A stretch of 64,000 nt of DNA from Planctomycetaceae bacterium (GCA_002702655.1 PABB01000073.1:1-64000); one strand, 5' to 3'; positions 53,858 through 62,827 are shown, numbered from the stretch's first letter. Notes: a model not told the origin generated them from the letters alone. Translations and numbers: made by a program.

Positions 53858-54403
53858 CTACCCAAGATTGATTGCGCTGGTTCGCCGCACGATGCACTCG
53901 ACGGCGGCTTGAACCAACTCGCACGTCGCGGCGGTCATCGGCTTGCCCACGGTCGCGTCGTTGACCGTCGCCGCGACCAGCCGCACTTCCGCCGGCAGCC
54001 AGCCGAGCGTGCGGGCCATCTCTAATTCGTCGGGGAGCGACAGGCCGTGGGTGCTCAGCGCCACATCGTGCAGCAGCCGGACGTCGGCGGCAAAGAAATC
54101 GACGTCGACCAATTCGCCCGCCGCGATGCCGCCCGTCGTCTCCGCCGCGTCGACCACGACCAGCGCCGCCCGGCCGGGGAGCCGCTCGCACAACGCGAAC
54201 GGCCGCATGCCCAGATCAACGCACTCGACGCCCGGCAGCCGCCGCCGCTGCAACTCGGCAATCACCGCCGGCCCGAAAGCGTCGTCGCCCGCCAGCTTGT
54301 TGCCGCAACCGACCACCAGCACGGGCGCGACAGCGGCATGGCCCCCCTCCCTTGCAGGGAGGGTCTGGGGGAGGGTCGCGCGGGCCGACTCATTGCGGCA
54401 CAT
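53858..54403 (-). CDS. NiFe hydrogenase maturation protease
   Basis: This 181-residue HycI/HoxW-type endopeptidase contains VVGCGNKLAGDDAFGPAVI (GxGNxLxxDD signature), VVVDAAETTG and STHGLSLPDELEMA; the acidic and histidine residues normally bind the nickel of the pre-processed large subunit. It should cut the C-terminal tail off the hydrogenase alpha subunit encoded 32 bases upstream. The N-terminal 27 residues are translated from a REP-like repeat (54341-54378), so translation may in fact begin at the GTG at 54322 (VLVVGCG). Confidence 0.9.
   Translation of the reverse strand: MCRNESARATLPQTLPAREGGHAAVAPVLVVGCGNKLAGDDAFGPAVIAELQRRRLPGVECVDLGMRPFALCERLPGRAALVVVDAAETTGGIAAGELVDVDFFAADVRLLHDVALSTHGLSLPDELEMARTLGWLPAEVRLVAATVNDATVGKPMTAATCELVQAAVECIVRRTSAINLG
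54341..54378. repeat. REP-like element overlapping the protease gene start
   Basis: GCCCCCCTCCCTTGCAGGGA followed by GGGTCTGGGGGAGGG is the REP-like family seen at 50549-50580, here inside the annotated N-terminus of the hydrogenase protease gene. Confidence 0.7.
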
Positions 54404-54435
54404 GGTTCAGCTTCCAGTGGGATGAGTGCGGCGAT

Positions 54436-55779
54436 TCAACTCCAACTGCGCGTGAACTTCAACCAATGCACCGAGCAACTGATGCACGGGTCGTAGTTGC
54501 GGATCAGGTGCTCGCACCGCAGGGCGGCTTGCTCGTCGGGCATGTCGACGACCTGGGCGCCCAGGGCCCGCAGGTCTTGCTCGATGACGCCCTGGTTCTG
54601 ACTGGTCGGCGGAATGATGCGCGCCGAGCGGATCATGCCCTCGTCGTCCGTTTCGTAGCGGTGCCAGCACAGGCCGCGCGGCGCCTCGGTGCCGTGCCCC
54701 CCTGCCCCGCGGCGCGGGGTGAGCGGAATCCGCGACCGCTCGGGCCGGCGGTACGCCTTCAACAGGTCGAGCGCCAACGCCAGCGCGTGCACCGTTTCGA
54801 CGCCGCGGGCATGCAGGCTCAAGAACGTGTTGCGCCAGGGCAACGGCCGGTCGATGGTCCGGCACACCTGCTCCAGCACCTCGGCCGCGCGCGGGTGGAG
54901 CTGCTCGCTACACAGGTTCAGCCGCGCCAGCGGACCGACCAGATAGAACCCCCGGCCCAGCACGCGCGCCCGCAGCGCCGTGGAGTGCTCGGTTTGCTCC
55001 TCCTCGACGGCGTCCAGGAACTCGTCCTGGTCGATGTCCAGCCCCTTGTTGCTTTTGATGCGGCCCAGGTTCATCGGGTACTGATCGTCGGGGCAGACGG
55101 ACAGGAACTCGTAGTCCTGTTCCAGGTCCGGCACGTCAACCAACTCGGCCAGCGCGGTCGTCAGCGCGCACATGTCCTCCAAGCACGCCTCGGTTTCGGG
55201 GATGAGCGCGTGCGCGGCGGCCGTCTCGGGCGCCCGGTAGAACCCGCCGACGCAGGCCCCGATCGGATGCACGGCCCGCCCGCCCAACAGTTCGATCAGA
55301 TCGTTGCCGTATTTTTTGATCCGCAGGGCCCGCTGCACCGTTTCGCCATGCTGCTGGGCCATGGTCAGGGCGCTTTCAAACCCGAGGAAATCGGGCAGAT
55401 GCAGCATGAACATGTGCAACACGTGGCTTTCGATCCACTCGCCGCAGTACAGCAGGTCGCGCATCCGCCGGATCGCCGGGTCGACGTCGTCAAAAGCGCC
55501 AAATGCTTTCTCCAGGGCGTGGCAGGCGCCCATCTGGTATGCCACCGGGCAGATGCCGCAGATCCGCGCGGTAATGTCGGGGACCTCCTGGTAGCTGCGC
55601 CCGCGGAGAAACGCTTCGAAGAACCGCGGCGGTTCGTAAATCTCCAGCCGCGCTTCGCGGACCATGTCGCCGTCCATTTCCAGGTGCAGGGCGCCTTCGC
55701 CCTCCACGCGGGCCAGCGCGCCGACGCGAATCGTGCGCAGGGTCCGACTTTCAGTCTTGTTGGGCTGCTTGACGCTCAT
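54436..55779 (-). CDS. hydA: NiFe hydrogenase large (alpha) subunit, group 3b-like
   Basis: This 447-residue subunit holds the NiFe active site, with nickel ligands in RICGICP (C74, C77) and DPCISCSVH (C432, C435). The protease is expected to cleave after H438, releasing nine residues. The sequence RVEGEGALHLEMDGD and the presence of beta, gamma and delta subunits point to the cytosolic NAD(P)-linked sulfhydrogenase-like group 3b. The reaction is H2 = 2H+ + 2e-, coupled to NAD(P). Its start overlaps the delta subunit gene by 29 bases. Confidence 0.95.
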   Translation of the reverse strand: MSVKQPNKTESRTLRTIRVGALARVEGEGALHLEMDGDMVREARLEIYEPPRFFEAFLRGRSYQEVPDITARICGICPVAYQMGACHALEKAFGAFDDVDPAIRRMRDLLYCGEWIESHVLHMFMLHLPDFLGFESALTMAQQHGETVQRALRIKKYGNDLIELLGGRAVHPIGACVGGFYRAPETAAAHALIPETEACLEDMCALTTALAELVDVPDLEQDYEFLSVCPDDQYPMNLGRIKSNKGLDIDQDEFLDAVEEEQTEHSTALRARVLGRGFYLVGPLARLNLCSEQLHPRAAEVLEQVCRTIDRPLPWRNTFLSLHARGVETVHALALALDLLKAYRRPERSRIPLTPRRGAGGHGTEAPRGLCWHRYETDDEGMIRSARIIPPTSQNQGVIEQDLRALGAQVVDMPDEQAALRCEHLIRNYDPCISCSVHWLKFTRSWS

Positions 55780-56605
55780 AGTGATCGCTGGCCTGTTTGA
55801 ACGGCTCGAGATAACCGTTGAACGAGCGGATCATCCGCATGATTTCCGCGGGGGGACGCTGCTGCGCTTGGGCGAACCGCTCGCCGAGCGCCCCGATGCG
55901 CGGCTGCTCCATCGGTCCGAAGCACCCGTAGCACGCCCGACCGACCGCGGGGCACAGGGCGCCGCAGCCGGCTTGCGTAATCGGCCCCAGGCACGGCTCG
56001 CCGTGAGCCGACAGCACGCACGGCAACCCGCGTCGCTTGCATTCGATGCACAGGCAGTGCGTAGGAATGTTCGGCCGGCGATGGTTCAGCAGCGCGCTGA
56101 CCAACTCCAGCAACTGCCGAGGATTGACCGGGCAGCCGTGCAGTTCAAAGTCGACGAACACGTGCGCCGCGATCGGCGTGGCGGTCTCCAGCGACTTGAT
56201 CCACTGCGGCCGGGCGTACACATGGCGGGTGAATTCTTCGACGTTGGCCCAGTTGCGCAGCGATTGGATGCCGCCGGAGGTCGCGCACGCGCCGATCGCG
56301 ACGAGAAACTTGCAGTTGCGACGGACCGTCTGGATCCGCTCTTCCTCTTCGGGCGTCGAGATGCTCCCCTCAACCAGTCCCACGTCGTAAGGCGGCGGCA
56401 GTTCCTGGCGGCGGGCCTCCAGGAAGTACGCGATCTCCACCGCGTCGGCCAGCGCCAGCAGTTCGTCCTCCAGGTTGAGCAACTGCAGTTGGCAGCCGTC
56501 GCAGCTGGAGAACTTGTACACGGCCAGCCGGGGACGCCGCCGCGGCTCGGGCGCCGGTTGGGCGGCGGGTTCCGCGGCAGGTTCGGCGGTTGGGGCTTCG
56601 GCCAT
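55751..56605 (-). CDS. hydD: NiFe hydrogenase small (delta) subunit
   Basis: The 284-residue subunit has the proximal cluster motif FSSCDGCQLQLL, then VAIGACATSGGIQSLRN, ELHGCPVNP, and a C-terminal cysteine-rich part (CLCIECKRRGLPC, CGALCPAVGRACYGCFGP) for further 4Fe-4S clusters. It passes electrons between the NiFe site and the gamma/beta subunits. A proline/alanine-rich N-terminal stretch of about 25 residues precedes the fold. GGAGGAG is located 8 bases before its ATG. There is no Tat signal, so the enzyme is cytosolic. Confidence 0.94.
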   Translation of the reverse strand: MAEAPTAEPAAEPAAQPAPEPRRRPRLAVYKFSSCDGCQLQLLNLEDELLALADAVEIAYFLEARRQELPPPYDVGLVEGSISTPEEEERIQTVRRNCKFLVAIGACATSGGIQSLRNWANVEEFTRHVYARPQWIKSLETATPIAAHVFVDFELHGCPVNPRQLLELVSALLNHRRPNIPTHCLCIECKRRGLPCVLSAHGEPCLGPITQAGCGALCPAVGRACYGCFGPMEQPRIGALGERFAQAQQRPPAEIMRMIRSFNGYLEPFKQASDHYERQAAQQD

Positions 56606-56607
56606 CG

Positions 56608-57486
56608 CTAAATCTCCTCCTTCGCAAACACGTCGGCGATGTCCGCAAAACAAAACACCGGGCCGTCGCGGCAGACGAAGAACTTGTCGTACTGGCAATG
56701 CCCGCACCGACCAAAGCCGCAGTTCATGTTGCGTTCGAGACTGACATAGACGCGACTGGGCGGCACGTGCAGTTGCAGGAACTTCCACGCCGCGACGCGG
56801 TTGAGGATCTTCGGCCCGCAGACCAGCACGATCGTTTCCTGGGCGCTCACGCGCAACCGCTTCAGCAAGTTGGTCACCACGCCCACCGGACCGGTCCAGG
56901 CGGCGGTGGCGTTGTCGACCGTGACCAGCACCTGGATCGCGCCGCGGTCTTCCCACTGCTCCAACTCGTGGGCGTACAGGCGATCCTCCGGCGTGCGGCA
57001 ACCGTACAGCAGCACGACGCGGCGATAGCGGTCGCGCTCGTTCAGGATCGAGTAGATCACCGGCCGCAGCGGCGCCAAACCGATGCCGCCCGCGACGATG
57101 ACCAGGTTGTGGCCTTCCATCTGCTTCATCGGCCACGGCTTGCCGAACGGCCCCCGCAAGCCGACCAGCCCGCCGGGGCCCGCGGCGTCGACCGCTCGCG
57201 TGACCGAACCGACCACTCGGATCGTGTGGTCGATCACCCCGGGCCGCGCGGGGTCGGAACTGATCGAAATGGCCGCCTCGCCCACCCCCGGGGCGTACAG
57301 CATGTTGAATTGTCCGGGGGCGAAGCGAAATTGTTCGCGGAGCACCGGGTCGACAAACTGCAGCCGGAACGTGCGGGTGTTGAAGTTCTCGGTCTGGACC
57401 GCCAGAATCCGCGCCGGGGCGGGCATCCACTGATCCATGCCGCAAATGGGTTCCGGCCGACCGTCGACGTCGACATGGGCAATCAT
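56608..57486 (-). CDS. hydG: NiFe hydrogenase gamma subunit (FAD/NAD(P)-binding reductase)
   Basis: The protein (292 aa) resembles dihydroorotate dehydrogenase electron-transfer and ferredoxin-NADP reductases: an FAD barrel (about 22-115; RTFRLQFVDP, FAPGQFNMLY), NAD(P)-binding VAGGIGLAPLRP (131-142), CGPKILN, and a C-terminal iron-sulfur motif NCGFGRCGHC with later cysteines, probably 2Fe-2S. It links the hydrogenase to NAD(P)(H). It overlaps the beta subunit stop by ATGA and is followed by the delta gene after two bases. Confidence 0.93.
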   Translation of the reverse strand: MIAHVDVDGRPEPICGMDQWMPAPARILAVQTENFNTRTFRLQFVDPVLREQFRFAPGQFNMLYAPGVGEAAISISSDPARPGVIDHTIRVVGSVTRAVDAAGPGGLVGLRGPFGKPWPMKQMEGHNLVIVAGGIGLAPLRPVIYSILNERDRYRRVVLLYGCRTPEDRLYAHELEQWEDRGAIQVLVTVDNATAAWTGPVGVVTNLLKRLRVSAQETIVLVCGPKILNRVAAWKFLQLHVPPSRVYVSLERNMNCGFGRCGHCQYDKFFVCRDGPVFCFADIADVFAKEEI

Positions 57487-58679
57487 GGCGGACTTCCCTC
57501 GCTGGAAAACGCACAAGCGGGCGCAATCGGCGCCGGCAACGACGTCGAATCGTTCCGCAGCGCTTGCACTTCTTGCGTGATATCGATGCCCACCGGGCAC
57601 CATGTGATGCAACGGCCGCAACCGACGCAGCCGCTCACCCCGAACTGGTCCTGCCAGGTGCACAGTTTGTGGCGCAGCCAGTGCCGATAACGACTGCGCA
57701 GCGAGTCCCGGCCCGGCCCGGCCACCGTGTAGCTGAACTGGTGCGTGAAGCACGACTCCCACGACCGCACCCGGGTGGTTTCCTCGCCCGAGAGGTCGGT
57801 CACGTCGGTCACGGTCGAGCAGAAGCACGTGGGGCAGACCATCGTGCAATTCCCGCACGAGAGGCACCTCTGGGCCACTTCGTCCCAGTGCGAGTCTTCG
57901 CGCTTCTGCTCGAGCAACTCCTTCACGCTGGCCGTGTCCAGCGCCCGGCCCATGTGCTCGCAGGCGCGGTTCATCAACAGCTCGGCCAGATCGAGTTCCG
58001 TGCGCGTCGGTTCGCGCAGCGGCAGCTTGGCCGCCAACTCCTTGCCGCGCGGCGAGCCGGCGCGGCAGATAAAACCGTCGCGCAATTCGGTGAGCGACAG
58101 GTCGAAGCCCTCGTGCGCCTCGGGCCCCGTGCCCCACGACACGCAAAAGCAGTTGCCGCCCGGGGAGGTGCAATTGACCGCCACCAGCAGCGTCTGCTCG
58201 CGGGCCTGTTCGTACCACGGTTCCGATTCACAGCGGAACGTCGCCGGATCGTCCTGGCCGAACACGCGATCCTGCACGCGGATGGCCGCCAAGTCGCAGG
58301 GGCGCACGCCCAACAGCGCGATCTTGGGCACGTCGGGCGGACCGGCGGTGACCTCGAATCCCTCGCCCTGCACGCGAAACTGCATCAACTGCTGCTGCGG
58401 CGGGAAGAGAAACCGCTTGGGGCTGTCGGGCCCCGAGGCGAATTCGAACGTCAGCTCGGGATCGCCCTCGGCCAGGCGGTACGTGCCACGCTGCTGCACG
58501 TCGTTGACGCCGTGAGGCAGATCGTCGGGCGAGTCGATCGGGCGGTACATGACCACGCCGTCGACCACGGTGGGTCCGACGACGGTGAATCCCTCGTCTT
58601 GCAGCAGAGTGACGAGGTCGGCCAGAGCAGCCCGAGGCAGAAACCGGGGCGCGCCGGGAGAGGCATGGGAGACAACCAT
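57483..58679 (-). CDS. hydB: NiFe hydrogenase beta subunit (4Fe-4S protein)
   Basis: The protein (398 aa) has an N-terminal domain of about 245 residues with the beta-subunit features LGVRPCDLAAIRVQDRVF and NCTSPGGNCFCVSWGTGP, and then two 4Fe-4S ferredoxin-like motifs: CLSCGNCTMVCPTCFC and CVGCGRCITWCPVG. It carries electrons in the sulfhydrogenase-type complex. GAAAGGGA ends 8 bases before the ATG at 58679; a start at 58697 would also work. It is the first gene of the hydrogenase run, with gap 58680-58920 (241 bases) upstream in which no FNR-like site was seen. Confidence 0.93.
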   Translation of the reverse strand: MVVSHASPGAPRFLPRAALADLVTLLQDEGFTVVGPTVVDGVVMYRPIDSPDDLPHGVNDVQQRGTYRLAEGDPELTFEFASGPDSPKRFLFPPQQQLMQFRVQGEGFEVTAGPPDVPKIALLGVRPCDLAAIRVQDRVFGQDDPATFRCESEPWYEQAREQTLLVAVNCTSPGGNCFCVSWGTGPEAHEGFDLSLTELRDGFICRAGSPRGKELAAKLPLREPTRTELDLAELLMNRACEHMGRALDTASVKELLEQKREDSHWDEVAQRCLSCGNCTMVCPTCFCSTVTDVTDLSGEETTRVRSWESCFTHQFSYTVAGPGRDSLRSRYRHWLRHKLCTWQDQFGVSGCVGCGRCITWCPVGIDITQEVQALRNDSTSLPAPIAPACAFSSEGSPP

Positions 58680-58920
58680 GGCGGTGGTCCCTTTCATCGC
58701 AGCGTCGCGGTTGGGAAGCGACGCGGCTGCGCGCTGGCGCCGGCGGGCGACTGCACGCAGCATTGTCGCCGGCCCTTCACGGTGCAAACGGCATGCCGCC
58801 CGCCGAAAACGATGAGAAATGCCGCAGCAAACGCGTGGCGCCCTGCTGAGGGTTCCACGCCAACGCGTGCAATTCGCACAATTTCGTGCTGATTCGCACG
58901 GGAAAACCGCTTGCGGACGA

Positions 58921-60237
58921 CTACTCGTGCCGCAGCGCTTCGATCGGGTCGAGCCGTGCCGCGCGGATCGCCGGGTACACGCCGAACAGCACCCCCACCA
59001 CCGCCGAAATGGCGAACGCCAGCGGGAACGACCAGGGGACCAGCAGCGGCTCGACGTTGCGAACCAACTCGGGCAGCGTTGACATCTGCTCGGGGAACCA
59101 CGCCTCGAGCCGGTTGCGGGCCAGCGCGGTGATGGGGCGGCACATCAAACCGCCCAGCACGCCCAGCAGCCCGCCCACCACCGACAGCACGACCGCCTCA
59201 GACAGGAACTGCTGGGTGATGTCGCGGCGCTTGGCGCCCAGGGCGCGGCGGATGCCGATCTCGCGGGTCCGCTCGGTGACGGTCGCCAACATGATGTTCA
59301 TGATGCCGATGCCGCCCACCACCAGCGACACCGCGGCGATCAGGCCCAGAAACAGCATGAACATCAGCCGCGTCGTCTGCGCCTGCTGCAGCAGTTCCAG
59401 CGGCGCGGTGACGCGAAAATCTTCCAGCGTGTGGTACGGAGCAATCGTGTTGATCACCAGGTCGCGGGTCGGCAACACCATGTCACGATCGGCAACTTGT
59501 AGCGTCACCTGCGTCACTTCGGAGATGTCCCGCTGAAAAGAGCCCGGCTTGGTGATGATGATCATGTCGCCGATGCGACGCCAGAACGTTTCGATCGGAA
59601 TGTACACGTCGCCGGAAAAATCCTCGGCCGCGTACGAACCGCCGATGCCCGCGGAGGCGGCTCGCGGCTTCATGACCCCCACGACCGTGTAGAAATCCTC
59701 GCCGATCATCAGTTCCTGGCCGATCGGGGTGCCCAGCGGAAACAGTTCCTGAGCGTTCTCGGCCGACAGCACGCAATAGTTGCGCTCCTCAGCGGCGTCG
59801 GCGGCGGTCAGGAACCGACCTTCGGCCACCTGCAGCCGCGTGACGTCGGCGTACTGCGGCGTGCAGCCCACCAGGCGGCCTTCCTTGGCGCGGGTGCGGT
59901 TGCGGAACTCCTCGGTGATGATCCGAATCGGCAGTGCGCCGCCCGGTTCAATCGTCGGGATCGTGTCGCGCAGACGCTCGTAGTCAGCGCGGGTGAGCCC
60001 ATAGCCCGAGTCGGTCGCCTCGTCGTTATTCGGCTTGACCGTGCGGACGATGATGTTGCGGGCGCCCAGGTCGGCGATCTGGTCTTCGGCCGCGCGGCCA
60101 ATGCCCTCGCCAATCGCCAATAGCCAAATGACGCCGCACACGCCGATAAAAATGCCCAGCACCGTCAGCGCAGAACGCAACGGGTGCAAGAGCAAGCTCT
60201 TGACGCTCAAGCGAAATGTTCGCCACGTGCGGGACAT
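58921..60237 (-). CDS. MacB-like ABC transporter permease (FtsX family)
   Basis: This 438-residue permease has an N-terminal helix with the usual HPLRSALTVLGIFIGV, a large periplasmic domain (about 45-290), and three C-terminal helices including GGIGIMNIMLATVTERTREIGIRRALGAK, the FtsX/MacB signature, and VYPAIRAARLDPIEALRHE at the end. With the ATPase, adaptor and TolC-type genes upstream it forms a MacAB-TolC-like exporter. The substrate is not evident. A 231-base gap with repeats separates it from the ATPase gene. Confidence 0.93.
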   Translation of the reverse strand: MSRTWRTFRLSVKSLLLHPLRSALTVLGIFIGVCGVIWLLAIGEGIGRAAEDQIADLGARNIIVRTVKPNNDEATDSGYGLTRADYERLRDTIPTIEPGGALPIRIITEEFRNRTRAKEGRLVGCTPQYADVTRLQVAEGRFLTAADAAEERNYCVLSAENAQELFPLGTPIGQELMIGEDFYTVVGVMKPRAASAGIGGSYAAEDFSGDVYIPIETFWRRIGDMIIITKPGSFQRDISEVTQVTLQVADRDMVLPTRDLVINTIAPYHTLEDFRVTAPLELLQQAQTTRLMFMLFLGLIAAVSLVVGGIGIMNIMLATVTERTREIGIRRALGAKRRDITQQFLSEAVVLSVVGGLLGVLGGLMCRPITALARNRLEAWFPEQMSTLPELVRNVEPLLVPWSFPLAFAISAVVGVLFGVYPAIRAARLDPIEALRHE

Positions 60238-60468
60238 GCGAGTGGGAAAGGCGGAAGGGGGACTGGGGAAGGCGGAAGGGACGTTGCAGACGGGTTTTCC
60301 CGGGCGAGTTGCTCTTAGCGGCGGACGCCAGTCCGCATTGCCCTGAGGGCGGTCGGTTGTCAGCTGTCAGTTGTCCGTTGTCCGTGGAATTGGCAAAGCA
60401 AGCTGCACCTGCTGACTCTTGGGATGAACTGACCGAACGCTGACAGCCAAGAGCCGACAGCCCGTCTG
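60238..60468. repeat. Intergenic GCTGTCAGC-type inverted units
   Basis: GGTTGTCAGCTGTCAGTTGT and on (60355-60384) faces CGCTGACAGCCAAGAGCCGA and on (60438-60471), with about 50 bases between them. This is the same family as 24057-24091, 36793-37165 and 45879-45916. The second arm reaches the 3' end of the ATPase gene. Confidence 0.6.
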
Positions 60469-61152
60469 TCATTTCCTTTCATCTGTCATAATCTCCCCAT
60501 CGCGCAGCCAAATCGTCCGACACGTGCGCGCGGCGACTTCGTTTTCGTGCGTCACGAGGATAATCGTGCGGCCTTCGTCGTTCAGCCGCGCGAGCAGGTC
60601 CAGGATCTCTTCTGTCGTCGACGAGTCGAGGTTGCCGGTCGGTTCGTCGGCCAGCATGAACCGCGGGTCGTTGACCAGGCTGCGGGCGATCGCGACGCGC
60701 TGCTGCTGACCGCCGGAGAGCTGCATGGGGCGATGATCGAGCCGATCGCCCAGGCCGACCAGCTCGGCCAGTTCGATACACTTCTGCTGCGACTCGCGGG
60801 TCAGTCGGCCGCTGTAATACAGCGGCACTTCGATATTCTCCACCACGGTCAGCGCAGGCAGCAGGTTGTACGACTGAAATACGAAGCCGATGCGGGTTGC
60901 GCGCGTCTCGGCCAGTTGGTCGTCGGTCATCCGGGCCACGTCGTCGGGCCCCAGCAGAAAGTTGCCGGCCGTAGGTCGGTCGAGGCAGCCCAGCAGGTTC
61001 AGCAGCGTGCTCTTGCCGGAGCCCGAGGGGCCCATGATCGAGATGTAGTCGCCCTCGGGCACGTCGAACGACACGCCGCGCAGCGCATGCACCGTCTCGC
61101 CGCTGAGCACGTAGTCTTTGCGAAGTTCGCGAATACTGGCGGCGAGCTGCAT
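60469..61152 (-). CDS. MacB/LolD-type ABC transporter ATPase
   Basis: The 227-residue ATPase contains Walker A GPSGSGKST, the Q-loop in FVFQSYNLLPALTV, signature LSGGQQQRVAIARSL, Walker B FMLADEPTGNLD and the H-loop in ILVTHENEVA. It powers the permease encoded next downstream. The start at 61152 (MQLAASIRELRKDYVL) is chosen; the longer frame to 61359 is translated from the AATTGCAA repeat and non-coding-looking arginine-rich sequence. Confidence 0.95.
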   Translation of the reverse strand: MQLAASIRELRKDYVLSGETVHALRGVSFDVPEGDYISIMGPSGSGKSTLLNLLGCLDRPTAGNFLLGPDDVARMTDDQLAETRATRIGFVFQSYNLLPALTVVENIEVPLYYSGRLTRESQQKCIELAELVGLGDRLDHRPMQLSGGQQQRVAIARSLVNDPRFMLADEPTGNLDSSTTEEILDLLARLNDEGRTIILVTHENEVAARTCRTIWLRDGEIMTDERK

Positions 61153-61157
61153 GGGTT

Positions 61158-61288
61158 GGAAATTGCAAATTGAGAATTGCGAACTGCAAATTGCAAATTG
61201 CAAATTGGCGCGACACTCGGGCTGGTCGTCGCGGGACCTAGCGAGTTTCAAATTGCAATTTGCATTTTTCAATTTGCAATTTGCAATG
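61158..61288. repeat. AATTGCAA-period inverted repeat
   Basis: Arm 1 (61158-61207) repeats AATTGCAAATTG-like units; the inverse arm (61246-61288) repeats TTGCAATTTGCA-like units. The AT-rich arms contrast with the high-GC surroundings. It lies between the adaptor and ATPase genes of one transport operon. Confidence 0.75.
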
Positions 61289-61321
61289 TCTCCCCGCGTC
61301 TTGCGGTGGCTGCGGCGCCTC

Positions 61322-62827
61322 CTACGCGGCCGGCGCGGCGGCGGCGACCGGTGGGCCACCGCCCGGCGGACCGGGCGGGCCTTCGCCGGGCGCCTGTTGC
61401 GGTCGCTCGGGCGGGATCTCGGGCAACTCGACCTGGTCGAGATACTGCCGCGGGTTCATCGCCACTTGCTCGCCCACCTCAAGCCCTTCCTTCACGACAA
61501 AATACTTGTCGTTGGTCGGCCCGGTGGCCACGGGCCGGGCTTCCCAGGAGCCGCCGTTGTAAATCAGGCAATACATCTTGGGCCCGTGGGGAAACACCGC
61601 CTGCACGGGCGCTTGCACCGCGTCGGGGATCGATTCGCACTTGATGGTCACCGCGGCCGTCATGCCCGAACGCAGTTCCGAGCCCGGGTTGTCGATCGAC
61701 ACGAACGCCTTGTACTCCTTGACGTTGGCCCGTCGCCAGCCGCTGGGTTCGGCGTATTGATTCACATTGACCACCTCGCCGCGGAACTTGCTTTTGATCC
61801 CCACCGGGGCCACCGTGGCCGGCAAGCCGGGCGCCACGTACTGCACCAGCGATTCGTTGATCGTGATCTCCACCCGCATCGACGACGGGTCGGGCAGGCG
61901 GATGATCACCTGCCGTTCGCGCACCTCGGCGCCCTCTTGGACGATGAACTCGCTGTTGTTGCCGAAGCCCTGCCGCTCGTGGGCGTACGTGACCACCCCC
62001 TCCTTGGGCGAGGTGATCGTGCACTTGGCAATCTGGTCTTCGATGTCCTGCAGCTTGCCCAGTTCAAGTTCCAGGCTGTTCTTCTCGGCTTCCCACTTGG
62101 CCTTGTAGATGAGGATGTCGCTCTGCAGCTGCTTGAGCATTTTCGGCTTCGTGAATTCGTCGAGCACCGTGAGCTTCGTCTTGGCCGCGTCGAGTTCCTT
62201 CTGCGACTTCTCCACGGCGAATTTGTCGGCCTGCAATTGCAGATCGTTCACGTACCCCTTGGCCGCCAGCCGGGTGCTGTACGCGAGATATTCCTTGGCC
62301 CGGTTGAGATTCTCCTCGGCGACGAACACCTCGCTCTCGATCGTCTGGCGTTCCTGCACGTAAGTGCCCTGCAGGTACTCCTGCTCGGCGATCACGGCCG
62401 TTTCGTACACGTTGTTGGCTTCGACCACCAGCGCCTGGGCGTTGTTCACCGCGATCTTCTGCGTGGTGCGTTCCTCCTCCAAGGCGGACGAGTCGAGCTG
62501 CACCAGAAAATCGCCGGCCTCGACTTTGGTTCCCTCGGGCACGATATCCAGAATCGCCAAGCCGGCCGTGTTTTTGGTTTTGACCTCCGAGCGGACCTCG
62601 GTGACGCCGCCCGATTCGATCTCGCCCCGTTCGGTCACGGCCAGCAGGAAATCGCTCCGCTCGACGGTGTGGCGAATGATGTTCGCGTCCTCGTCCGCGG
62701 CGGGTTGCGAGGCCCACCAGATGGCGCCCCCCGCGGCGGCCAACGCCAATAGCGCCACCAGCACGTAGAGCACGAAGCCAGCCTGACGCGGGCGGGCAGA
62801 AGCGGAACGATGTTGGCGGACGCCCAT
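61322..62827 (-). CDS. HlyD/MacA-type periplasmic adaptor (membrane fusion protein)
   Basis: The protein (501 aa) has one N-terminal membrane helix (about 17-41; VLYVLVALLALAAAGGAIWW), a lipoyl-like half (EVRSEVKTKNTAGLAILDIV), a long coiled-coil hairpin (about 115-260) and the second lipoyl half plus barrel (TSPKEGVVTYAHERQGFG, VAPGLPATVAPVGIKSKFRG), then a proline- and glycine-rich tail. It bridges the inner-membrane ABC pump and the outer-membrane channel. The coiled coil is longer than in MacA, which suggests a tall complex. Confidence 0.92.
   Translation of the reverse strand: MGVRQHRSASARPRQAGFVLYVLVALLALAAAGGAIWWASQPAADEDANIIRHTVERSDFLLAVTERGEIESGGVTEVRSEVKTKNTAGLAILDIVPEGTKVEAGDFLVQLDSSALEEERTTQKIAVNNAQALVVEANNVYETAVIAEQEYLQGTYVQERQTIESEVFVAEENLNRAKEYLAYSTRLAAKGYVNDLQLQADKFAVEKSQKELDAAKTKLTVLDEFTKPKMLKQLQSDILIYKAKWEAEKNSLELELGKLQDIEDQIAKCTITSPKEGVVTYAHERQGFGNNSEFIVQEGAEVRERQVIIRLPDPSSMRVEITINESLVQYVAPGLPATVAPVGIKSKFRGEVVNVNQYAEPSGWRRANVKEYKAFVSIDNPGSELRSGMTAAVTIKCESIPDAVQAPVQAVFPHGPKMYCLIYNGGSWEARPVATGPTNDKYFVVKEGLEVGEQVAMNPRQYLDQVELPEIPPERPQQAPGEGPPGPPGGGPPVAAAAPAA

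Noticed and set aside
58680-58920. FNR/CRP site upstream of the hydrogenase genes
   Set aside because: No TTGAT-N4-ATCAA or close variant was found by eye.
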